Positions 7,732 to 15,435 of a DNA stretch of 64,000 bases are shown here, one piece after another. The position numbers and the translations under genes are program-made. The stretch covers positions 28,016-92,015 of the forward strand of contig CAZSNP010000008.1 of the NCBI GenBank assembly GCA_964608265.1. The letters are read 5' to 3'. The notes beneath the pieces were generated by a model. The model searched no databases and had not been told where the DNA came from. It saw only the letters and a program-made list of their open reading frames with translations. Origin of the DNA: JANWXR01 sp964608265 (lineage in GTDB: Bacteria; Chloroflexota; Anaerolineae; Anaerolineales; UBA6663). Within the stretch, counting starts at the first letter, position 1. Every line of letters begins with the position of its first letter.

Positions 7732-8982
7732 ATGAGCGTTCGCGTGGTCATCACGGGCCTCGGCTGTGTCAGCCCGCTGGGCAACAGCGTGCCAGCGACG
7801 TGGGAGGCCGCCATCGCCGGCCGATCGGGCGCCGGCCCCATCACCCACTTCGATCCGGCCCAACTCGACACCCGTTTCGCGGCAGAGGTCAAAGGCTTTG
7901 ACGCCGCCGAGCTGTTTGGCCGCAAAGAAGCGCGCCGGATGGATCGTTTCACCCAGTTCGGCGTGGCGGCGACGCAGGAGGCGCTGAACGACGCGGGCCT
8001 GACGATCACCGATTCGAACCGTGATCGCGTCGGCGTCTTCATCGGCTCGGGCATCGGCGGCATCGGCACGATCATGACCGAGACCGAGGTGATGTTGACC
8101 AAAGGCCCGAAGCGCGTCAGCCCGTTTCTCGTGCCGATGATGTTGCCCGACAGCGTCGGCGGGCAGATCGCGATTCAATACGGCATGCGCGGCCCGAACC
8201 TCGGCGTGGTCTCGGCCTGTGCCAGCGGAACGAATGCGGTCGGTGAGGCCGCCGATATCATCCGGCTGGGGCGGGCGGATGTGATGCTGGCCGGGGGCGC
8301 GGAGGCCGCCGTCGTGCCGATTGCGATTGCGGGCTTCGGCGTGATGACGGCCATCTCCAAACGCAACGACGCGCCCGACAAGGCCTCGCGCCCGTTCGAC
8401 AAAACGCGCGATGGTTTCGTCATCGGCGAGGGCGGCGCTGTGCTGGTGCTCGAATCCGAGGCGCATGCCCGAGCGCGCGGCGCGCACATCTACGGCGAGG
8501 TGGTCGGTTACGGAATCAGCAACGACGCCCATCATATCTCCTCCCCACCGGAGGACGGCGCGGGCGCGGTGCTGTGCATGCAACTGGCCCTCAACAGCGC
8601 CGGGCTGGCGCCCAGCCAGATTGATTACCTCAACGCGCACGGCACCAGTACGCCGATCAACGACAAGGCCGAGACGATCGCGGTCAAACGGGTCTTTGGC
8701 GAAAACGCCTACGATCTCGCCATCAGCTCCACCAAATCCATGACCGGCCACTTGCTCGGTGCGGCGGGCGCGGTTGAGGCGGTGATGTGCGTCAAGGCTA
8801 TCACCGACGGCGTCATCCCGCCGACGATTAATTACGAAACGCCCGACCCGGAGTGCGACCTCGACTACGTCCCCAACACCCAACGCGTCAAGCCTATCCG
8901 CTACGCCATGTCGAATTCGTTTGGGTTTGGCGGTCACAATGCCTGCGTGATTCTGGGACAGTACCACAATGGCCAACGCTAA
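7732..8982 (+). CDS. fabF: 3-oxoacyl-[ACP] synthase II
   Basis: A 416-residue full-length KAS II that elongates acyl-ACP by condensation with malonyl-ACP in type II fatty acid synthesis. The Cys-His-His triad is complete: C163 in SACASGTN, H303 in NAHGTSTP and H340 in MTGHLLGAAG, with K335 in SSTKS. The C-terminal NSFGFGGHNAC is also conserved. ATG 7732 has AAGGA at proper spacing and a TATACT box upstream. The last 14 nt overlap fabH, so the two are translated from one message. Other pathway genes (acpP, fabD, fabG) are not in the window. Cytosolic. Confidence 0.97.
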   Translation: MSVRVVITGLGCVSPLGNSVPATWEAAIAGRSGAGPITHFDPAQLDTRFAAEVKGFDAAELFGRKEARRMDRFTQFGVAATQEALNDAGLTITDSNRDRVGVFIGSGIGGIGTIMTETEVMLTKGPKRVSPFLVPMMLPDSVGGQIAIQYGMRGPNLGVVSACASGTNAVGEAADIIRLGRADVMLAGGAEAAVVPIAIAGFGVMTAISKRNDAPDKASRPFDKTRDGFVIGEGGAVLVLESEAHARARGAHIYGEVVGYGISNDAHHISSPPEDGAGAVLCMQLALNSAGLAPSQIDYLNAHGTSTPINDKAETIAVKRVFGENAYDLAISSTKSMTGHLLGAAGAVEAVMCVKAITDGVIPPTINYETPDPECDLDYVPNTQRVKPIRYAMSNSFGFGGHNACVILGQYHNGQR

Positions 8983-10228
8983 CGGCACTCACGGCGCGAA
9001 CGGCCATTCCCTCGAGTCGCTCCGGCCGCAGCCGCCCGCCCAGCGCGCCGCGCAGCGCTACGCGCACATCGTCGGCTGGGGGATGGCTGTGCCCGAGAAG
9101 GTGCTGACCAACGACGACCTGGCGCGGATGGTGGACACGAGCGACGAGTGGATCACCACCCGCACCGGCATCAAGGAGCGTCGCATTGCCGGCCCGAAAG
9201 ACTCGACCGCCTCGCTCTCCATCGCCGCCGCGCGCCGCGCCCTCGAAATCGCCGATGTCGAACCGGAGGCGATTGACCTCGTCATCGTGGCCACCAGCAC
9301 GCCCGAGCACATCTTCCCCTCGACGGCCAGCCTGGTGCAGGATGCGTTGGGGGCCAGCAACGCCGGGGCGTTTGATCTGTCGGCGGCCTGCACGGGTTTC
9401 ATCTATGCGCTGGCGATGGGGTCGCAATCCATCCGCAGCGGCGCGTCGCACACCGTGCTCGTGATCGGGGCCGAGACTCTGTCGCGGGCGGTGAATTGGC
9501 GCGATCGCGGCACGTGCATTTTGTTTGGCGATGGGGCCGGCGCATTTCTGCTGCAGGGGCGCGAAAGCCCGGGCGGCGTGCTGTGCACGATGTTGCGGTC
9601 GGATGGATCCGGCGGCAACTCGCTCATCATCCCCGCCGGGGGCAGCAAAGTCCCGGCCTCGTTCACCAGCGTGCGCGACAACCTGCATGCCATTCAGATG
9701 GATGGCAAGGAGGTCTATCGTTTTGCTACGCGGGTGATGACGCAATCGGTGAAGGATGTGGTGATGTGTGCCGGGCTGACCCTCGACGACGTGCGGCTGA
9801 TCGTGCCGCATCAGGCCAACCGGCGCATCATCGAGTCGTCGGCGCGCGGGTTGGGCCTGGCGGAGGACCGATTCATGGTGAACGTCGATCGGTATGGGAA
9901 CACCTCGGCGGCCTCGATACCCATCGCGGTTTGCGAGGCCGTCGCCCAGGGCCGGTTGCGGCCCGACGATCACCTGGTGCTGGTGGGCTTCGGCGCCGGG
10001 CTGACGTGGGGATCGGTGGTGGTTAAGTGGGAGGCCACGCCGGTCGAGGTTTCACGTTGGAGCCGCACGCGCCGGCAACTGTCGTATGAACTGGCCAAGG
10101 TGCGCTCGGTGGCGCGCCGCGGCTTACGGTCGCTCGAAGGCGCGCTGTTCGGCTCACAGGCGCCGGAGATCAGCGGCGATGCGCCCCGCCCCAAACGCGC
10201 CGAACCACCGGCCAGGCCGAAACGTTAA
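8969..10228 (+). CDS. fabH: 3-oxoacyl-[ACP] synthase III with long basic C-terminal tail
   Basis: KAS III starts fatty acid synthesis by condensing acyl-CoA with malonyl-ACP. The Cys-His-Asn triad is visible: C141 (SAACTGF), H281 (VPHQANRR) and N311 (YGNTSAAS). At 419 residues it is longer than the ~320-335 typical of the family. There are about 30 extra N-terminal residues before YAHIVGWGMAVP and a tail of about 65 residues after the conserved GFGAGLTWGS end. The tail is rich in Arg, Lys and Pro and ends PARPKR; its role is unknown. The gene overlaps fabF by 14 nt and is followed by a strong terminator. A related thiolase-fold enzyme of secondary metabolism is possible but less likely beside fabF. 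Confidence 0.92.
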   Translation: MANANGTHGANGHSLESLRPQPPAQRAAQRYAHIVGWGMAVPEKVLTNDDLARMVDTSDEWITTRTGIKERRIAGPKDSTASLSIAAARRALEIADVEPEAIDLVIVATSTPEHIFPSTASLVQDALGASNAGAFDLSAACTGFIYALAMGSQSIRSGASHTVLVIGAETLSRAVNWRDRGTCILFGDGAGAFLLQGRESPGGVLCTMLRSDGSGGNSLIIPAGGSKVPASFTSVRDNLHAIQMDGKEVYRFATRVMTQSVKDVVMCAGLTLDDVRLIVPHQANRRIIESSARGLGLAEDRFMVNVDRYGNTSAASIPIAVCEAVAQGRLRPDDHLVLVGFGAGLTWGSVVVKWEATPVEVSRWSRTRRQLSYELAKVRSVARRGLRSLEGALFGSQAPEISGDAPRPKRAEPPARPKR

Positions 10229-10232
10229 CGCG

Positions 10233-10269
10233 AAATGCCCGCCGTCACCGAGGGACGGCGGGCATTTTT
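10233..10269 (+). terminator. Rho-independent terminator after fabF-fabH
   Basis: A perfect 13-bp stem (AATGCCCGCCGTC at 10234-10246 with GACGGCGGGCATT at 10254-10266), a 7-nt loop and a run of five T. It lies between two converging operons and may also slow transcription from the thioredoxin side. Confidence 0.92.
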
Positions 10270-10294
10270 CCTGATTGGCGACGGCGACGGCGCC

Positions 10295-10645
10295 TTAGTT
10301 CGCAGACGGTGTCGCCACCGTCTGCAAGAACTTCTCCACCATCATCTTCAGCGGGCCAAAGGGTAGCGCGCCCACCTGGGTGTACACGACCTTGCCGTTG
10401 GCGACGAAGAGCATCGTGGGGATGCCCTGCACACCGTAGCGGCCCGCCCACTCGGGGTTGTCGTCGGTGTTCACCTTGGCCACGACGACCTTGCCGGCAT
10501 ACTCGTTGGCGATCTTCTCGAGGTGCGGCGCGACGGCGCGGCACGGGCCGCACCACGGCGCCCAGAAGTCCACGATCACCGGCGTCTCGCTCTTGAGCAC
10601 CGACTGCTCGAACGCCGCGTCGGTCACGTGAATTGGCTCGTTCAT
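10295..10645 (-). CDS. trxA: Thioredoxin
   Basis: A 116-residue thioredoxin fold with active site WCGPC preceded by VIVDFWAP and the cis-proline loop GIPTMLFV. It reduces protein disulfides or persulfides in the cytosol. The ATG at 10645 is chosen over a longer frame because AAGGAG sits 8 nt upstream and the fold needs no extra N-terminus. It is the last gene of the unit regulator-osmC-trx, with 44 nt after osmC. The context of a CstR-like regulator suggests a role in clearing per- or polysulfides, which is inference. Confidence 0.95.
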   Translation of the reverse strand: MNEPIHVTDAAFEQSVLKSETPVIVDFWAPWCGPCRAVAPHLEKIANEYAGKVVVAKVNTDDNPEWAGRYGVQGIPTMLFVANGKVVYTQVGALPFGPLKMMVEKFLQTVATPSAN

Positions 10646-10689
10646 TTCAATCTCTCCTTGTTTCCCAAATAAAGCCGCGCGCCCGGTCA

Positions 10690-11151
10690 TCAACCTAAAC
10701 GCCCGGCCAGATCAATCGCCCGCGCCCCGGCCGGTACCGCCTCTACTTCGCGGATCTCGAAACTGGTATGGATGGGAGCCGCGGCGCGCAGGGTGTTTAT
10801 CACCGCGCAATATTTCGTCTCCGAAAGTTCAATGGCGCGGCGCACCGCCTCCGGGTCAATGCCTTCGCCGGTCACGACGTACTTCACTTCGATGTGTGTG
10901 TATTTCTTCGGATGGTCTTCGGCGGTTTCACCCCGGGTCTGCACTTCGAAGCCCGTCACCCTCTGACGTTTCTTGCGCAGGATGTCGATGACGTCCATCC
11001 CCGTACAACCGGCCAGCCCGACCATCAGCATCTCCAGCGCGCGAAAGTTCACCCCCTCGCTGTCGAGGCGCAGCGTCGCGCCCGAGGGCACCGTCACGTC
11101 AAACGCCAGGCCGTGACCATCCCACACCGCGGTTGCTGCCTTCATTCCCAT
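10690..11151 (-). CDS. OsmC/YhfA-family protein
   Basis: A 153-residue OsmC-fold protein with the two conserved cysteines of the family in GLAGCTGMDV (about residue 49) and ETKYCAVINTL (about 115). Ohr/OsmC proteins reduce peroxides through this pair; the YhfA-like branch, which this resembles, is less defined and has been connected with sulfur metabolism. It starts at ATG 11151 with GAGGT close upstream, 36 nt after the regulator gene. It should be cytosolic and is expected to be controlled by the adjacent regulator. Confidence 0.9.
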   Translation of the reverse strand: MGMKAATAVWDGHGLAFDVTVPSGATLRLDSEGVNFRALEMLMVGLAGCTGMDVIDILRKKRQRVTGFEVQTRGETAEDHPKKYTHIEVKYVVTGEGIDPEAVRRAIELSETKYCAVINTLRAAAPIHTSFEIREVEAVPAGARAIDLAGRLG

Positions 11152-11187
11152 GTGTTACCTCGCAAAGGACTCGCGCTCGGGCTGCCC

Positions 11188-11451
11188 CTAACTGGCTTTG
11201 CTCAAAACATCAATCAGGTTTTCGATCATCGCCTCGGTGTTCCGGACCGATTTGGTCTCTTCGAGGCACTGACAGGCGTATGACTTGGCCAGCATCGCGC
11301 TGGTCTGCTGCACGGCCGACCGAATGGCCGTCATCTGTTGAATGATTTCCTGGCAATCGCGGCCGTCATCCAGCATCTTCGAGACGCCGCGCACCTGCCC
11401 CTCGATCCGCCTTAAGCGGCGCTTCACATCTTCTACGGTGGCCGTGTCCAT
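11188..11451 (-). CDS. CsoR-family repressor of the CstR (persulfide-sensing) type
   Basis: An 87-residue all-helical DUF156/CsoR-family repressor (VKRRLRRIEGQVRGVSKMLDDG). CsoR copper sensors carry Cys, His and Cys with spacing 25 and 4; here the positions are C33, Y58 and C62. The His ligand is replaced by Tyr, while two cysteines 29 apart remain. That is the pattern of CstR (C31/C60), which senses hydrogen sulfide-derived persulfides through disulfide/trisulfide bridging and does not bind Cu(I). An extra cysteine, C60, is also present. It heads the osmC-trx unit, has a strong promoter with an overlapping G-rich operator, and is therefore probably autoregulated. GAAGGAG precedes the ATG. 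Confidence 0.88.
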   Translation of the reverse strand: MDTATVEDVKRRLRRIEGQVRGVSKMLDDGRDCQEIIQQMTAIRSAVQQTSAMLAKSYACQCLEETKSVRNTEAMIENLIDVLSKAS

Positions 11452-11471
11452 GGTCCGCTCCTTCGGCTCGG

Positions 11472-11487
11472 TACTCTAGGGGGGTAT
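11472..11487 (-). promoter_or_regulatory. Putative CsoR/CstR operator
   Basis: TACTCTAGGGGGGTAT (plus strand) is a pseudo-palindrome with TAC/GTA ends around a G-tract, like known CsoR/CstR operators. It abuts the -10 box of the promoter and lies 20 nt before the regulator start. Confidence 0.6.
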
Positions 11488-11513
11488 TGTATCGCCTGAA
11501 CCGGCTTTGTCAA
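11486..11513 (-). promoter_or_regulatory. Promoter of the regulator-osmC-trx unit
   Basis: Reading the minus strand, TTGACA (11513-11508), a 16-nt spacer and TACAAT (11491-11486) form a near-consensus sigma-70 promoter. The G-rich operator overlaps its downstream edge, which fits repression by blocking initiation. Confidence 0.75.
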
Positions 11514-11542
11514 GTTGGAGCTTCATTAGCCGGGGCGGCGGT

Positions 11543-11819
11543 TCAACCTTCGACCGGCACCGGCGCGCGATGCCAGGTGTTGTTCATGTAGCCTGTGAAA
11601 TTCCACCCACTGCCGCATGCCCGGGTCTGCGCCTGCGAAGGCGACGTGCTGCGCGCCGTCGCCCGTCCCGGCGATTGCCCGCGCATTGCAACGTGGCGGT
11701 GACGGTGGCGCGGGCGAAGCGCGCAAGGCCGGGCAGTGCCAGCGTCAGCGGCGAGCCGGCGGGGCCGGTGACCCGGATTTGAAAGCGGTTCGGGTCGATG
11801 GTCGGACAAAGAGGGTCAT
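11543..11819 (-). pseudogene. Decayed sulfite-oxidase-family molybdopterin enzyme
   Basis: Three pieces of one family appear in order but in three different frames. HDPLCPTIDPNRF...VTATLQCAGNRR is the pterin-binding N-terminal part, with the Cys that binds molybdenum. GAQHVAFAGAD comes from the middle of the domain. WNFTGYMNNTWHRAPVPVE is the usual C-terminal end. A live gene needs roughly 250-400 residues; here the pieces are packed in ~280 bp, so large internal deletions and frameshifts have occurred. It follows the phosphatase gene directly and lies before the sulfur-type regulator. No single frame gives a product. Confidence 0.75.
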
Positions 11820-12292
11820 GGATGATGGTGCAAGTCGGCCAGAAGCTGGCGGCAGGAGCGTTCGATCAGTTCATACGCGACGTCGAAGCCGCGTTGATCC
11901 CCGTAATACGGATCGGGCACATCGCGGTCGGCCCCGGCCTGCGGGTCGAAATCACGCAACAGGCCGATCTTCCGGCGTTCGGTGTCGGTGCGGGCCAAGC
12001 GCAACAGATCGGCTTTAATTTCGCGGTCGAGGGCGAGGATGACGTCGAAGCGATCGAAGTCGCGCGCGGTGAACCGCTGGGCGACGCTGTCGAGCGTGAG
12101 GCCGTGAGCGCGGGCGGTGCGCTGGGCGCGCGCGTCGGGCGGATCGCCCACATGCCATCCACCCAGGCCAGCCGATTCGATGTGAAAATCAGACGCGCGC
12201 CCGGCCCGGGCCACCAGATGCCTGAGGACGCCCTCGGCCAGCGGGCTGCGGCAGATGTTGCCGAGACAGACGAAACAGATGCGGAGCATCAC
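11816..12292 (-). CDS. Low-molecular-weight protein tyrosine phosphatase
   Basis: A 158-residue LMW-PTP (arsenate-reductase fold). The P-loop CX5R is C9-LGNIC-R15 followed by S16, and the general acid is the Asp in DVPDPYYG near residue 125. It hydrolyses phosphotyrosine or related phosphoesters in the cytosol; in bacteria such enzymes often partner surface-polysaccharide kinases, but no kinase is adjacent. MM at the start leaves two possible ATGs (12292 or 12289). It starts 12 nt after the ADP-ribosylglycohydrolase gene and is likely co-transcribed with it. Confidence 0.95.
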   Translation of the reverse strand: MMLRICFVCLGNICRSPLAEGVLRHLVARAGRASDFHIESAGLGGWHVGDPPDARAQRTARAHGLTLDSVAQRFTARDFDRFDVILALDREIKADLLRLARTDTERRKIGLLRDFDPQAGADRDVPDPYYGDQRGFDVAYELIERSCRQLLADLHHHP

Positions 12293-12304
12293 AGAGGCGT
12301 GAAC

Positions 12305-14401
12305 TTATCTGAGCGCCGTCACCGACACGGCCCAGGTCGCGAGACAGCCCTCTTCCACCACCAAGGCCACCGCGCCGCCGTCCAGGTCCGAATCGGTGTC
12401 CACGACATCGAACACCCGTTGACCGTTCACGCCGGCGCGCAACCGCCCTGTCTCCGTTTCCAAAGCGAGGCGGTACGGTTGCTCCAAGGCCCAGGCGAGC
12501 TCGGCCTCGGCCAAGGTCTGTTCGTGTTCCAGCACCTTCGTCAACCGCAACCTGCCACCGGCTGTGAGCAACAGTGAATAGTAACGGCGCAGACCCTGCA
12601 CACAGACGGCGATGCCGGCGGCCGAACACAGCAGCGGTTTGACCTCGGCCTCGAGGCGATACGCCCGCCACTCACGCGCACCCTGTGCGAGAAGCCCGCG
12701 CCCTTCGTTCTGGATCAGGCGGAACGGCTCCGGCCACTCGTGAGGAAATTGATCGACCGCACTCACCCACGCGCGACGCCACGCCGTGCCGGGTTCGGAC
12801 GGGCGCCGAAACGTCACGGTGGGCGACCCGTCCCACGTCAGCGTGTCGAGGTACACCGTGCCCGGAGCGCTTGACTCGCCGCTCACCTCCAGGCCGAGGG
12901 CGTGAATGGGCTGGCCATCGAGGTCGCCCACCGTCCACTGCAATTCATCGGCGCGCCCCGGCGCAAGCGTGACAGCCGGCCCCGATACGCGGCGCGATTG
13001 ATCGTTGGCCGCGTACACGCTGAGATACAGACCAACCTTCGCGGGCGCGAGGTTGCCCTCATCCGCGCCCAGGCGGGCGCGCACGGATTGGCCCGGATAC
13101 AGGGTCGGCGACCCATGCAGAGGATAGCCGCCCATGTTCAAATCCTCCGGGCGGATGAAGGTGGGCGTTGAGGCGCGCAGCGGCTCGCCCGCAGCCTGAG
13201 GCCGGTAGCGCAACGCCAGGCTGCGCGCGCCGTTTGCGCTGTGCCCGGGCACGTTTTCGATCTGCAAGTTGGGCGAATGGGACTCAAATCCTTGTACCGC
13301 GCCCGGCGCTTCGAAGTGAAAGCGCGCCCCGCCCTTCGGCGCGATCGGCTCCGCACCGCGCAAACCCCGCCCGAGGTTCACGATCCGCACCGCCTCCTGC
13401 ACCGCGTCGGTGATGCAGCGCGCGCCGTCGGCGGTGGGCAAATACAACCGGTCGGCCACCGGGCCGCGCCAATCCGGCCCGGCGTCCAGGCCCGCCAATC
13501 CATTCTTGATCCCCAGCACACAGCCGACGTTGCCGGAGTTGCAGTCGGTATCCCAGCCCGAGGTGTTGGTGATCATCAACGACTTCTGAAAGTCATCGTC
13601 GCCGTACAGCAGCCCGAGGTGGATGAGGGCGTGATTGGGGACGATGTGGCAGTTGCCGGGGAACCGGTCGTAGCCGTAGCGCGCGGCGATTTTCTCGCGG
13701 GCCACGCGCCAGTCGGTGATGCCGGCGCGCCACCCGCGCAGGTCGGCGATCAGGCGATAGATCACCGAATCCGGCGGGATGACGTTCACCGCCGCGTCGA
13801 GCAGCTTGTTCAAATCCGCCTCGACGAAGGCCAGCGCTTCGAGGGCGGCGATGACCTGCGCGCCGTAGATGGCTTCGCCGTCGTGGCTGACGCAGGCCGC
13901 TTTGCGCGCGAACTCGGCGGCCAGTTCCGGGTCGCCCGGCGCGATCATCCCCCAGCCGTCGATAAAAATCTGCGCGCCGATCTGTTCGGCCACCGTCTTG
14001 CCGTTGAGGGCCATCGAGCCGCTCTGCGGCGGGGCGAGGCCGCGCTTGAGCCGCACGTAAGCGGTGTGCTCGGTGGAGTTGCCGAAGCCGCCCCACCACA
14101 GGATGCTCTGGTTCGGCACGATGTAGTTGAGCCACGTCGCGCCGATCTGCGCCGGGGTCAGCCCGCGTCCGTTCGCGTAATCGCTCAGCGCGCGCAGAAA
14201 GGTGAACGTGCCGGTGACGTCGTCATCGGTGACGACGAGCGGCGTGCCGAACCGCTCGTGCACGTAGTAGCTGATCTCGCCCAGCTCGGCCGCGATGCGG
14301 TCGTAGGTCCAACCCTCGAAGGGGCGGCCCAGATACACGCCGATGAGTTTACCGAGCACGCCGGCGTAAACGCGCTCGAGATAATCGGGAGGCAGGGGCA
14401 C
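12305..14401 (-). CDS. ADP-ribosylglycohydrolase-fold protein with C-terminal beta-rich domain
   Basis: A 698-residue protein from the GTG at 14401; an earlier TTG at 14464 would overlap the upstream gene. The first ~350 residues are a DraG/ADP-ribosylglycohydrolase fold: YAGVLGKLIGVYLGRPFEG, metal-binding TDDDVTGTF and the second metal site SGWDTDCNSGNVG. Such enzymes cleave ADP-ribose from proteins or small molecules, or act on related ribosides. The remaining ~330 residues look like one or two beta-sandwich units (YLDTLTWDG and RLRAGVNGQRVFDVVD are LamG/concanavalin-like). No signal peptide is visible, although the C-terminal part resembles carbohydrate-binding domains. The upstream neighbour is a sugar epimerase and the downstream one LMW-PTP. 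The true substrate is unknown. Confidence 0.82.
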   Translation of the reverse strand: MPLPPDYLERVYAGVLGKLIGVYLGRPFEGWTYDRIAAELGEISYYVHERFGTPLVVTDDDVTGTFTFLRALSDYANGRGLTPAQIGATWLNYIVPNQSILWWGGFGNSTEHTAYVRLKRGLAPPQSGSMALNGKTVAEQIGAQIFIDGWGMIAPGDPELAAEFARKAACVSHDGEAIYGAQVIAALEALAFVEADLNKLLDAAVNVIPPDSVIYRLIADLRGWRAGITDWRVAREKIAARYGYDRFPGNCHIVPNHALIHLGLLYGDDDFQKSLMITNTSGWDTDCNSGNVGCVLGIKNGLAGLDAGPDWRGPVADRLYLPTADGARCITDAVQEAVRIVNLGRGLRGAEPIAPKGGARFHFEAPGAVQGFESHSPNLQIENVPGHSANGARSLALRYRPQAAGEPLRASTPTFIRPEDLNMGGYPLHGSPTLYPGQSVRARLGADEGNLAPAKVGLYLSVYAANDQSRRVSGPAVTLAPGRADELQWTVGDLDGQPIHALGLEVSGESSAPGTVYLDTLTWDGSPTVTFRRPSEPGTAWRRAWVSAVDQFPHEWPEPFRLIQNEGRGLLAQGAREWRAYRLEAEVKPLLCSAAGIAVCVQGLRRYYSLLLTAGGRLRLTKVLEHEQTLAEAELAWALEQPYRLALETETGRLRAGVNGQRVFDVVDTDSDLDGGAVALVVEEGCLATWAVSVTALR

Positions 14402-14444
14402 TGTCAGTTCGAGGCGTGGAAGCTCAAAGGCCTGGTAGCGGCGA

Positions 14445-15380
14445 CTACAGGCTGAGCGCCGCAAAGCGCGGGTCGCGGTCGAGCGTCAGGCGCAGGCCCG
14501 CGGCCAGTTGCGTCCTGGGCGTGAAGTTCAGTTTCTGCGCGGCCAGGGTCAGGTCGGCGCACATGCGCGATACCCCACCGTCGTCGGCTTTGGAATACAA
14601 CACATCGAGGGTGCGGCCCGTGACTTCGGCGATGGCGCTCACCAAAGCGCGCCCGCTGGATTCCTGCCCGCTGCCGACGTTGATCGTCAGGCGGTCAATG
14701 GTCTGGGCCGTGGCGGCGGCGGCCAGGGCGTCCACGACATCATCCACATACACAAAGTCGCGGGTCTGCGAGCCATTGCCGTGCACGACGAGCGACCCGC
14801 CGGTGAGGGCCTGCCGGATGAAGCGCGGGATGACGGGCGCGTGCACGGCCGGCAGCGGCTGGCCCGGCCCGTAGGCGTTGAAGACGCGCAGCGACACCGT
14901 CTCGATGCCGACCAGCGCGCCGATGGTGCGGACGTAGTATTCGGCGGCCAGCTTGCTCACCGCGTACGGGCTGCGTGGGTTGGGCGGCAATGCTTCGTGG
15001 AAGGGAACCTGCTTTTGCTCTCCGTACACCGCGCCCGACGACACCAGCACCACGCGCTTCACGCCGGCGTCGCGCATCGCCTCCATCACGCTCACCGTGC
15101 CGCCGACGTTGACGGCGTTGTACTCGCGCGGGTACAACACCGATTCGGGCACCGACACACGCGCCGCCAGATGGTAGACGCAGGCCACATCCTGCAGCAA
15201 CGACCAGAGTTTGGGCCGGTCGTTGACATCCCCGCGCGTGAACGAGACGTGCGGCAGCAGCCGGGCCGGGTCACCGGCGGAAAGATCATCCAACCCGCGG
15301 ACGTTGTGCCCGGTCTGCGCGAGTCGATTGGCCAGCGCCGAGCCAAGAAACCCCGCTGCCCCGGTGACGAGGAAATTCAT
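14445..15380 (-). CDS. NAD-dependent nucleotide-sugar epimerase/dehydratase
   Basis: A 311-residue extended SDR, UDP-glucose 4-epimerase-like. It has the Rossmann motif TGAAGFLGSALA at residues 5-16, VYHLAARVSVPESV, the catalytic triad with YAVSKLAAEYYV (YxxxK), RVFNAYGPGQ and DFVYVDDVVDAL. It would interconvert or dehydrate NDP-hexoses for surface glycans. The ATG at 15380 is chosen because the fold begins at MNFLVTG. No ribosome site precedes it, but TATAAT (15395-15390) ends 9 nt upstream, so the mRNA should be nearly leaderless. It is divergent from the metalloprotease-like gene. Confidence 0.92.
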   Translation of the reverse strand: MNFLVTGAAGFLGSALANRLAQTGHNVRGLDDLSAGDPARLLPHVSFTRGDVNDRPKLWSLLQDVACVYHLAARVSVPESVLYPREYNAVNVGGTVSVMEAMRDAGVKRVVLVSSGAVYGEQKQVPFHEALPPNPRSPYAVSKLAAEYYVRTIGALVGIETVSLRVFNAYGPGQPLPAVHAPVIPRFIRQALTGGSLVVHGNGSQTRDFVYVDDVVDALAAAATAQTIDRLTINVGSGQESSGRALVSAIAEVTGRTLDVLYSKADDGGVSRMCADLTLAAQKLNFTPRTQLAAGLRLTLDRDPRFAALSL

Positions 15381-15389
15381 CGTGGCGAC

Positions 15390-15428
15390 ATTATACGTCC
15401 TTGCCCGCGGTCGCAGGCCTGTTATCAT
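15390..15428. promoter_or_regulatory. Divergent promoter region with two leaderless-type -10 boxes
   Basis: TATAAT on the minus strand (15395-15390) lies 9 nt before the epimerase ATG, and TATCAT on the plus strand (15423-15428) lies 7 nt before the ATG at 15436. Neither gene has a Shine-Dalgarno sequence. Transcription would begin at or within a few bases of each start codon. Confidence 0.55.
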
Positions 15429-15435
15429 CCCGGCC

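Noticed and set aside
7654..8988. A 444-codon minus-strand frame opposite fabF
   Set aside because: Pure antisense shadow of a highly conserved gene with a complete catalytic triad on the plus strand.
11188..11451. Copper sensor CsoR
   Set aside because: The His of the Cys-His-Cys copper site is replaced by Tyr58 and no copper ATPase or chaperone gene is adjacent.
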